Positions 6,452 to 12,850 of a stretch of DNA of 12,850 nt are shown one piece after another; within the stretch, counting starts at the first letter, position 1, and every line of letters starts with the position of its first letter. The position numbers and the translations under genes were made by a program. Where the stretch lies: the NCBI GenBank assembly GCA_046546355.1, contig JBKGXZ010000045.1, positions 1 to 12,850 on the forward strand. The letters run 5' to 3'. Below the pieces are notes generated by a model. The model was not told where the DNA came from and searched no databases. It saw only the letters and a program-made list of their open reading frames with translations. This DNA is from CAZBUB01 sp046546355. GTDB lineage: Bacteria > Desulfobacterota > Desulfovibrionia > Desulfovibrionales > Desulfothermaceae.

Positions 6452-6670
6452 ATGACAGAGCAAGCTTATTCCACCCCACAGCATTGCCCGGGATTTCAAA
6501 ACTTCAAAGGGCTGAGCTCCTTTGTCTGCAACTGCCCGGAATGCAACGCAGAAGTGGAGATATTCTCAGATGAATTTGATCGTCCGCACAAATGTTCATC
6601 CTGTGGCAAGAGCATTGACTTCAGTCAATGCTCCCTGGAAGCCTCAGGAAGATCCCAAGATCCGCGCTAG
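6452..6670 (+). CDS. small zinc-ribbon protein, function unknown
   Basis: A 72-residue protein with a likely four-cysteine zinc ribbon: Cys28-Pro-Glu-Cys31 and Cys48-Ser-Ser-Cys51, separated by an acidic strand-turn segment (AEVEIFSDEFDRPHK). Extra cysteines lie at 12, 26 and 60. Strand/turn-rich residues around the two CxxC pairs are typical of rubredoxin-like knuckles, but no redox or nucleic-acid function can be assigned. No signal peptide or membrane segment is present. The Met at 6452 is preceded by AAAGGAG about 10 nt upstream and a nearer TGGAG; a longer frame to 6362 would begin inside the hairpin. It may be co-transcribed with the 6042 gene and is convergent with the RND operon. Confidence 0.72.
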   Translation: MTEQAYSTPQHCPGFQNFKGLSSFVCNCPECNAEVEIFSDEFDRPHKCSSCGKSIDFSQCSLEASGRSQDPR

Positions 6671-6682
6671 GCATGCACTTGC

Positions 6683-6721
6683 GCCGAATGCCCCCAGCCT
6701 GAAGCCTGCGGGGCATTCGGC
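6683..6721. terminator. long inverted repeat between convergent genes, probable terminator
   Basis: GCCGAATGCCCC (6683-6694) and GGGGCATTCGGC (6710-6721) are perfectly complementary, giving a 12-bp GC-rich stem with a 15-nt loop. It begins 13 nt after the stop at 6670. No T-tract follows on either strand, so it would be a non-canonical or Rho-assisted terminator, or an mRNA 3' end protector. The 199 bp from 6722 to the RND stop at 6921 show no credible gene. Confidence 0.6.
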
Positions 6722-6920
6722 ATTCAGTCCCAGCCAGAGTTCCGCTTAAGACTGAAATTGCAAATACCGTATGTACGCCTGCAATACCAGCAGATCCGCC
6801 TCTGCCCAGCTCAGCCCGGACAACTCCCCTGGAGCTATCCAGCAGACCTCCTGGTGCTCCCTTCAACAGACCCGGCCTCTGACAATAATGGCGCAGGAGA
6901 CCTCCAGGCTGGGAGAAACC

Positions 6921-9900
6921 TTACTGCTTGGGTTTAAACAGGACATAGTAGCTGACCGGGACCAGAACCAGGGTAAACACTGTGGAGGCTGCCAGGCCGA
7001 ATATCAAGGCCCAGGCCAGACCGGAAAAGATGGGATCCAGGGTAATAGGCCAGACCCCCAAGGCAGTGGTCATGGCTGTGAGTACTATGGGCCTTAGCCT
7101 GATGGCCCCGCTCTGCAAAATTGCCTCCTGGAATTCCTGGCCCTTAGAGACGGCACTGCGGATAAAGTCTATCAAAACCAGCGAGTTGCGAATCACTATC
7201 CCGCCCAGGGCAATCATCCCGATCATGGCTGTAGCAGTGAAGAACACAGGATCAGAGAAGCCGTCTATCTCCCTGCCTATCAACAGATTGAGCAAAAAGA
7301 ACCCAGGCATGATGCCCATCAAGGTCAAGGGGATGGCGGACATGATCAAGAAGGGCAGGGCCAGAGACTTGGTCTGCAGCACCAAAAGCAGGTAAATGCC
7401 CAGCATGGCTGCACCAAAAGCGATCCCCAGATCCCTGAACACATCCAGGGTGATTTTCCATTCCCCCTCTCCCCTCCAGTCCAGGGAAAAGCCCGCAGGC
7501 AAGGGCTCTTTCTGCAGCCTGGACTGCATGTCCAGTACAGCTTCCCCTGGGGGCTGGCCAGCCATCTCCGCGGTCACATAGACCACCCGGCGCAGGTTCT
7601 TGTGCTGCACCGGCTGCTCCTGCCAGGCGTATTCAAACCTGCCCAGCTCTGCCAGGGCCACGCTCTCTCCCTGGCTGGTCTGCACCTGCAGCTGCTCCAG
7701 CTCAGAGATCCCAGAGCGCTTGCTCAAGGGCAAAATCATATGCACCTGCACAGGATCACGTTCCCAGGGGGTATGCACTGCTGCGGGCTCTGCGCCGTGG
7801 AGCGCAATTCTCACGCTTTCAAGCAGCTGCTCTGTGCTCAAACCGTGTAGGGCAGCCTTCTCCTTGTCCGGCACAAAGTTGATCCGCCTGTGCCTGGCAA
7901 CACTGCTGTCATCCACATCCACCACAAAGGGCTCCTGGTGCATGATATCTTTGACCTGTGCTGCAGCCTGGATCTGCTCCTGGTAGGTTTTCTCCGGCTC
8001 GGCGTAGACCTCTGCCACTATCGTGGACATCACTGGCGGGCCAGGTGGAATTTCCACCAGCTTCATTTTGGCCCCGTGCTGGTCTACGATCTGCTGCAGA
8101 TCCCGGCGTAGGTCCAGGACCAGGGAATGGCTGGGCATATCCCGCTCATCCTTGGGCAGCAGGTTGATGCGAATCTCTCCTTGATGGGGGTTAGAGCGAG
8201 CATAATACTGCCGTACCAGGGAATTGAAGTCCATGGGTGATGCTGTGCCGGCAAAGCTGCTGACATTGGTCACCTGAGGCACTTCTGTCAGATAGGCCTC
8301 AAGATCCCGCAGGACAGCATCCGTGCTCTCCAGGGTACTGCCCTCGGGCAGGTCGACAACCACCTGGAACTCATCCTTGTTGTCAAAGGGCAGCATCTTC
8401 AAAGGCACCAATCGAAACAGGGCCAGGGAGGCGGCTAAGAGCAAAAGCAGGAAAACCCCCAAAAAAAGACCCAAGCGCAGGCCCCTGTAGCGCAGGAAGG
8501 GCAGTAGAAGCCTGCGGTAGCCTCGCATCACCCAGCCCGGCACCCCGTGCTGCAGCCCTGAGCCCTGATTTCCCCCACTTTCAGAGCGCCGCAGCAAAAC
8601 GTTGCACAAGTGGGGTACCAAGGTCATGGCGCACAATGTGGAGAAGATCACGGTCAGGGGCACTGTAGCAGCCATAGGCGCCATATAGGGCCCCATCATT
8701 CCGGTAATGAAGAAAAGGGGCAGGAAGCTGGCAATAATAGCCAGAGTGGACATCAAAACCGGAGGGAACACCTCGCTGACCCCGGCCAACGTGGCATAGT
8801 CCGGACCAGGATGGCCCAGGTGCATGTGCCGTTTGACATTGTCCACATTGGTGATGGGATCATCCACCACCAGGCCCAAGGAGAGGATCAAGGCGAACAA
8901 AGTGACCCGGTTGATAGTATAGCCCAGCAGGTAGCTGCCGAACAAGGCCAGGGAGAAGCTGACCGGGATAGCTAAGGCTACCACCAGGGCCGACCTCCAG
9001 CCCAGGGTCAGGGCCAGAAGCACCACCACCGTGCCCACGGCAAAGAAAAGGGAGCCAAATAGCTCGCTGACCTTGTCCTGCGCTGTCTGGCCGTAGTTGC
9101 GGGTTACCTCCACCTCTACGTCCCTGGGCAACAGCTTGGGCTTTAGCTCCTGCAGCCGCTGCAAGAGCTCCTGGGCCACATCCACTGCATTGGTGCCCTT
9201 TTTCTTGGCCAAGGCCAAGGTCACTGCAGGCATGCTCTGGGGTAATTGCTCCAGCCCCTGCCTTTCCTGGTAGCTTTCAGAAAGCGCCAGCCTGGTGTAG
9301 CTTTCAGGCTCTGCAGGCCCATCCCGGATACTGGCCACATCCTCCAGATACACCGGCCCGCCCCTATGGCTGGCCACCACAGTCCTGGCCACCTCTTGAG
9401 CGGCCCTGAATTGACCCTGGCCCAGAACTGTGAACTGCTGGTTCTCTCTGGGAAAATCTCCCAGGGTCAGGGAAAAGTCCGCCTCCTGCAAGGCGTTGTG
9501 GACCTGCAATGGACCCACCCCGTAGCCTGCCAGGCGCTGCGGATCCAGATCCACCCTGACCTGCCTGGGCCTGCCTCCGTAAATCTCTGTCCTGGAAACA
9601 TTCTCTTTCTCTGAGAGCCTGGCCAAAAGCTCCTGACCTATGCGCCTTAGCTCATAGTCCGAGCGCTCTGGGGAGAACAAGGTCAGATTCAGGATGGGCA
9701 CATCGTCTACGGATCTGGGCTTGACCAGCCAGTCCTGGACCAAAGAGGGCACCATATCCTGGTGCATGATGATTTGGTTGTGCAGCTTGACCAGGGCCTC
9801 TTCCAGGTCCTGGCCCACCAAAAAGCGCACTGTGACCACTGCCTTATCCCGCTGGGAGCTGGAGTAGACATATTCCACCCCCTGCAGCTGCCAGAGGATC

Positions 9901-10130
9901 TCCTCCAGGGGAGTGGCCACCAGCTTTTCCATTTCCTGGGGGCCCACCCCAGGGGCCTGGACAATGATGTCCGCCATGGGAACTTCTATCTGGGGCTCCT
10001 CTTCCCTGGGCGTAACCATTACCGCAAACGCCCCCAGCCCCAGAGCCAAAACCAGCAAGATCCCTGCTATATGGGTGGACAAAAAGGGCTGGACCAGTGC
10101 GGGAATTATGCCTGGGGGTCTTTTCTGCAT
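6921..10130 (-). CDS. RND efflux transporter permease (AcrB superfamily)
   Basis: A 1069-residue inner-membrane proton/substrate antiporter that exports compounds through an adaptor and outer-membrane channel. It shows the duplicated RND layout: TM1 (about 20-38), a large periplasmic porter/docking loop, a TM bundle from about 355 to 515, a second TM start near 550, a second periplasmic loop and a final TM bundle. The TM4 proton relay is present as Asp423-Asp424 in GLVVDDPITNVDN, where AcrB has VDDAIVVVEN. In TM10 the segment GIVIRNSLVLIDF puts Arg at the Lys940-equivalent position of AcrB. The porter loop has typical PGVGPQEMEKLVATPLEE and GRPRQVRVDLDPQRLAGYGV segments. Exact substrate is not deducible; PITNVDN differs from drug-pump AcrB. 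The start is 28 bp after the adaptor gene, with only a weak GGCGGA site. Confidence 0.93.
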   Translation of the reverse strand: MQKRPPGIIPALVQPFLSTHIAGILLVLALGLGAFAVMVTPREEEPQIEVPMADIIVQAPGVGPQEMEKLVATPLEEILWQLQGVEYVYSSSQRDKAVVTVRFLVGQDLEEALVKLHNQIIMHQDMVPSLVQDWLVKPRSVDDVPILNLTLFSPERSDYELRRIGQELLARLSEKENVSRTEIYGGRPRQVRVDLDPQRLAGYGVGPLQVHNALQEADFSLTLGDFPRENQQFTVLGQGQFRAAQEVARTVVASHRGGPVYLEDVASIRDGPAEPESYTRLALSESYQERQGLEQLPQSMPAVTLALAKKKGTNAVDVAQELLQRLQELKPKLLPRDVEVEVTRNYGQTAQDKVSELFGSLFFAVGTVVVLLALTLGWRSALVVALAIPVSFSLALFGSYLLGYTINRVTLFALILSLGLVVDDPITNVDNVKRHMHLGHPGPDYATLAGVSEVFPPVLMSTLAIIASFLPLFFITGMMGPYMAPMAATVPLTVIFSTLCAMTLVPHLCNVLLRRSESGGNQGSGLQHGVPGWVMRGYRRLLLPFLRYRGLRLGLFLGVFLLLLLAASLALFRLVPLKMLPFDNKDEFQVVVDLPEGSTLESTDAVLRDLEAYLTEVPQVTNVSSFAGTASPMDFNSLVRQYYARSNPHQGEIRINLLPKDERDMPSHSLVLDLRRDLQQIVDQHGAKMKLVEIPPGPPVMSTIVAEVYAEPEKTYQEQIQAAAQVKDIMHQEPFVVDVDDSSVARHRRINFVPDKEKAALHGLSTEQLLESVRIALHGAEPAAVHTPWERDPVQVHMILPLSKRSGISELEQLQVQTSQGESVALAELGRFEYAWQEQPVQHKNLRRVVYVTAEMAGQPPGEAVLDMQSRLQKEPLPAGFSLDWRGEGEWKITLDVFRDLGIAFGAAMLGIYLLLVLQTKSLALPFLIMSAIPLTLMGIMPGFFLLNLLIGREIDGFSDPVFFTATAMIGMIALGGIVIRNSLVLIDFIRSAVSKGQEFQEAILQSGAIRLRPIVLTAMTTALGVWPITLDPIFSGLAWALIFGLAASTVFTLVLVPVSYYVLFKPKQ

Positions 10131-10158
10131 GATTTAGGAATCCGCCTGGATTTATGTC

Positions 10159-11331
10159 TCAATACATCGATTCCTCCAAGGCGAAGCTGTCCACGCCCTG
10201 CAGCAGCACCCGTTCCCCCGGCTCCAGCCCGGAGAGGACCTCTACACAGCCTCCTGTCCTCTTACCCAGACGCACATGCCTGGTGCTGACTGTGCCCTCC
10301 TCCAGGACCTGCACTGTAGCCAACTGCCCGGCATGCCTCACAGCGCTCTCAGGCAGCAGCAGCAGCTCTTCTGGCTCCAGCCCTATCAGCAGCCTGGCAA
10401 ACATGCCTGGATAGAGATCCTGGTCAGGCTGCTTTATCTCCAGCTTGACCAAAAAGCTCCTGCTGTTTGGATCTGCTGCAGGCTCGATCTCGCTGAGCCT
10501 AGCCTGGAAGTCCTGCTGCAAAGGATCCACATACACGGAATATTCCCTGCCAAGGGTTAAGCTCTGCAGCAGGCCTTCAGGTACCCGGGCTTCCATGCGC
10601 AGGTCTTGACTACTCTGCAGGCGAAACAGTGGCTCGCCAGGAGCTGCCGTGTCCCCGGGCTCTACCATGCGCTGTACCACTTCTCCCCGCCCTTGGGCCT
10701 GGATCCTGGTATATCCCAGCTGTATCTGCAGCTCGAAAATCCTCTCCTGCAGCACCTGCTCCCTGGCCTCTGCCTCCTGCAGGGCCTTTTTTGCCTGCTC
10801 CAGACCTGCTCTGGCCTGCAGAAAAGCTGACCTGGCCCTGTCCAGATCCTGCTGGCTGGCCATATCCTGGGCCTGGAGCCTGCTAAGGCGCCTGTAGTCC
10901 GGCTCTTTCTCCTGCAACCTGGCCTGGGCTGCCTGCACCTCCTTCTTAACTCCCTGCCTGGCTGCCCTTGCCGCCTGCAGTTCCTGCCTGGCCTGCTCCA
11001 GCCTGGACTTGAATTCCTTGTCGTCCAGGAGCACCAGGTCCTGTCCAGGCTGTACCCGGTCCCCGGGCCGCACCAACACCTCCTGCACCCTGGCCTGGAC
11101 CAGGGAGCTGATCCTGGTTTCCCGCAAGGGTTCTATGCTGCCCACAGCCTGGTAATGCTCTACAAATCGCACAGGCTTCAGCTCATAGGTAACAGCCAGG
11201 GGGGCGCTCTGGCATATGCCAGCAGCATCCAGATCCTGGGCCAGGCCCTGGGCTGGAAGGCACAGGCACAGGACCAAGGCAGCCCAGCATATGCCTAATG
11301 TGTATTGCCTATAGGGCTGATGTTTCTTCAT
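10159..11331 (-). CDS. RND periplasmic adaptor (HlyD/MFP family)
   Basis: A 390-residue periplasmic adaptor that links the permease encoded just downstream to an outer-membrane channel. Visible in order: signal peptide (MKKHQPYRQYTLG, a Leu-rich core, AQGLAQ); first lipoyl half-domain (ARVQEVLVRPGDRVQPGQDLVLLD); a long Ala/Gln/Leu/Glu helical hairpin (about 105-200) predicted as coiled coil; second lipoyl half (RIQAQGRGEVVQRMVEPGDT); beta-barrel and membrane-proximal domains (EARVPEGLLQSL, LPESAVRHAGQLATVQVLE, VLSGLEPGERVLLQGVD). The start at 11331 is chosen because it gives a normal signal peptide; two earlier in-frame Mets (11343, 11361) are possible, and none has a strong ribosome site. 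No TolC-type channel gene is in the window, so it must be supplied elsewhere. The gene is 51 bp after the HD gene. Confidence 0.9.
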   Translation of the reverse strand: MKKHQPYRQYTLGICWAALVLCLCLPAQGLAQDLDAAGICQSAPLAVTYELKPVRFVEHYQAVGSIEPLRETRISSLVQARVQEVLVRPGDRVQPGQDLVLLDDKEFKSRLEQARQELQAARAARQGVKKEVQAAQARLQEKEPDYRRLSRLQAQDMASQQDLDRARSAFLQARAGLEQAKKALQEAEAREQVLQERIFELQIQLGYTRIQAQGRGEVVQRMVEPGDTAAPGEPLFRLQSSQDLRMEARVPEGLLQSLTLGREYSVYVDPLQQDFQARLSEIEPAADPNSRSFLVKLEIKQPDQDLYPGMFARLLIGLEPEELLLLPESAVRHAGQLATVQVLEEGTVSTRHVRLGKRTGGCVEVLSGLEPGERVLLQGVDSFALEESMY

Positions 11332-11382
11332 ACTGCAGACCATTGCTAAGGAAGGGATCATTCGTATCGAAAGCGATTACGA

Positions 11383-12708
11383 CTAATACAGCTTCTCCTT
11401 TTCCTGGAAGCGCATCACAAACTCTATAGCCTCAGGCACAGTGCTCACATCCCCGGCGACCTGGGCCTGCAGCAGGGCCTCCCTGATCACCCCCACCCCA
11501 GGGCCGGGCCTGATCCCGGTGAAGTCCATAATTTCATGGCCGTTGAGCAGCGGCTCCAGGGTCTCCTCTGAGATCTCCGCCCGTTCCAGCATCTTCATAT
11601 TGTGGTTGAATTCCCGGTAGCTGCCTTCCCTGGCCTTGATATCCGCCCGGACCATCTCAATCAGCCGCGGATACTCGTCCAAGGCCTTGAAGCGCCTGAT
11701 GCCCTTGTCCGTGAGCATGAAATGAAAGCGCATGTGGTTGCGCACCAGGTGGCAGATAAGATCAATCTCGTCCGTGTTCAGCCTGAGCCTCTTCAGGATC
11801 TTTCTGGCCACCTTGGACCCTATCCTGTGATGCTGGTAGAAAGTGGTCCTGCTGTGGAAGTCCTCGGCGGCAAACAGCTTGCCCACATCATGGAACAGGC
11901 AGGCCATGGTCCCGTACCAGTCATAGGGCAGCTCCTCTGGATAGCGGCGCATGGTTTCCACGCTGTGCTCCCAGACACTCTCCTGCTCATGCTCTTGGTT
12001 CTTGATCTGCATCACCCGGCTCAGGGAGGCCAGCTCCGGGATCAGCCCATGCAGGATCATGCTCTGGAAAAGGAGCTGCACAAAGCGGTACATGTTCTCC
12101 GCCTCCACCTTGCGCCATTCCTGCATGATGTCATTGACTGAGACATAATCCAGCACCCGGCGCGCCGCGCGCAGGATAGCCAGCCAGGTATTGCCCTCTA
12201 TGGGCAGATGGTAGTTGGCTGAAAAGCGCAGGGCCCTAATCGCACGCAAATAGTCCTTCTTCAGGGTCTCGTCAGGCAGCCCCTGCAGCCGGATCGCTCC
12301 CTCATCCAACTTTTCGAAGCCCTCCTCAGCTGCACCCTGGTCAGGCAGCCCCAGAGAAAACCAGCTCCAGGGGCTATACCCCAGATCCTCCAGCCTCTTG
12401 AGCAGCCTGGGAGTCAGTTTGGCCACGCTGGCCTCTGTATAGGAGCCCTCCAGAATATCCGCGGGATAAAAGTTAAACACAGCATCAGATTGCTCCAGCC
12501 TGCCCAGGGATTCCCCAGGCCCATCGAAGCCCAGGCCCGGAAACAGCCTGCTCAGGCCTACGCCGTCCATCTCTGTACAGATATCCAGCTCAGGATGCTC
12601 CTCGTCCAGGAGCCATTCCTGCAAAGGGGCATTGACCAGGTAGGCGTCGTATCCATTGCGCATTATGGTCTTGCACAGATTGGCTGCCTCATTCAGGGGT
12701 GGTTTCAT
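11383..12708 (-). CDS. HD-domain protein of the CCA-adding/poly(A) polymerase family with degenerate head
   Basis: A 441-residue protein. The middle and C-terminal parts match the CCA/PolyA family: DYLRAIRALRFSANYHLPI (152-170, the DPLRxLRAVRFAA-type motif), a helical neck (about 175-230), an HD domain with His248, His273-Asp274 (LFHDVGK), His293-His294 and Asp356 in VRADIKAR, and a family-type tail (NGHEIMDFTGIRPGPGVG). The N-terminal nucleotidyltransferase head is unusual. The GGxVRD motif reads YLVNAPL, the DxD pair reads ELDICT (only Asp42 kept), and no RRDFTINA motif was found. Catalysis of nucleotide addition is therefore doubtful, while HD phosphohydrolase activity looks possible. Tail shortening or a non-canonical head cannot be excluded. 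The start at 12708 has AAGGAG 6 nt upstream. Confidence 0.82.
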   Translation of the reverse strand: MKPPLNEAANLCKTIMRNGYDAYLVNAPLQEWLLDEEHPELDICTEMDGVGLSRLFPGLGFDGPGESLGRLEQSDAVFNFYPADILEGSYTEASVAKLTPRLLKRLEDLGYSPWSWFSLGLPDQGAAEEGFEKLDEGAIRLQGLPDETLKKDYLRAIRALRFSANYHLPIEGNTWLAILRAARRVLDYVSVNDIMQEWRKVEAENMYRFVQLLFQSMILHGLIPELASLSRVMQIKNQEHEQESVWEHSVETMRRYPEELPYDWYGTMACLFHDVGKLFAAEDFHSRTTFYQHHRIGSKVARKILKRLRLNTDEIDLICHLVRNHMRFHFMLTDKGIRRFKALDEYPRLIEMVRADIKAREGSYREFNHNMKMLERAEISEETLEPLLNGHEIMDFTGIRPGPGVGVIREALLQAQVAGDVSTVPEAIEFVMRFQEKEKLY

Positions 12709-12829
12709 CTGCATCTCCTTGCTGCGGTATTTGCTTTTGCCCTGCGCATCAGGCAGGAATGTGCAATAAAGTTCTGCATGCAGTCTAGCTTTTTTGCAGG
12801 CTTTCCTCAATAAAGGAAGTGGCCTTCAT
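12705..12829 (-). pseudogene. frameshifted small ORF upstream of the HD gene
   Basis: From ATG at 12829, with GGAGG 6 nt upstream, the frame encodes 14 residues (MKATSFIEESLQKS) and stops at 12785-12787. It meets a run of six A on the coding strand (12790-12795) just before the stop. Moving to the -1 frame there continues as LQKKLDCMQNFIAHSCLM and runs on to a TGA at 12705-12707, for 41 residues in all. That TGA overlaps the HD gene start as ATGA. The good ribosome site and stop/start overlap suggest a real small gene. The break could be a mutation, a sequencing error in the A-run, slippage, or a true 14-residue leader peptide. The product is not recognised. Confidence 0.4.
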
Positions 12830-12850
12830 CACGACCCTCCCCTGGCCCCT

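Noticed and set aside
6722..6920. Minus-strand open frame crossing the long inverted repeat near 6621-6866.
   Set aside because: It overlaps the hairpin and the end of the plus-strand gene, and its residues resemble no protein.
10600..11300. Very dense CCTGG and CCTGC words in the adaptor gene, looking like a repeat array.
   Set aside because: They follow from CTG, CAG and GCC codons in an Ala/Gln/Leu-rich coiled coil read on the minus strand; no fixed period.

Overview
The window is 12.85 kb of gene-dense bacterial DNA, mostly read on the minus strand. An anaerobe, probably a sulfate-reducing or related Desulfobacterota bacterium, is suggested by a ferredoxin-dependent 2-oxoacid oxidoreductase, a Cys-rich Fe-S assembly pair, a two-gene RND efflux system and several small CxxC proteins. 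This placement is inference from gene content, not a database result. No rRNA, tRNA, CRISPR array or insertion sequence was found.

Layout in + coordinates. (i) 3-4852, minus strand: a decayed cation:proton antiporter (4318-4852) leads by an ATGA overlap into korA and korB, the two subunits of a 2-oxoacid:ferredoxin oxidoreductase, then iscU and an IscS/NifS-like gene. Gaps are 17-25 bp, so this reads as one operon joining an Fe-S/TPP enzyme to an Fe-S assembly module. (ii) 4988-5584, minus: a secreted Gly/Gln/Met-rich protein with a CPWC motif and a PepSY-like C-terminus. (iii) 5585-6041: a divergent intergenic region with a candidate sigma-54 (-24/-12) promoter. (iv) 6042-6670, plus: two small probable zinc-binding proteins, with a strong hairpin or tandem palindrome between them and a long inverted repeat after them. 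(v) 6921-11331, minus: an RND permease and its periplasmic adaptor. (vi) 11383-12708, minus: an HD-domain protein of the CCA-adding/poly(A) polymerase family with a degenerate catalytic head. (vii) 12705-12829, minus: a very short ORF broken at an A6 run; restoring the frame gives a 41-codon ORF that overlaps the HD gene by ATGA.

The most notable observation is in the Fe-S module. The IscS/NifS-like protein keeps its mobile-loop cysteine and several PLP-pocket residues, but Asn-Thr stands where the His-Lys pair should be, so the lysine that forms the Schiff base with PLP is absent. Its partner IscU has all three cluster cysteines plus a C-terminal zinc-ribbon-like tail, and lacks the LPPVK chaperone motif. 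In a sulfide-rich cell the pair could build clusters with little or no cysteine desulfuration. The other leads are the displaced third cluster cysteine of KorB, the head-degenerate CCA-like protein, the A6 frameshift and the antiporter remnant.
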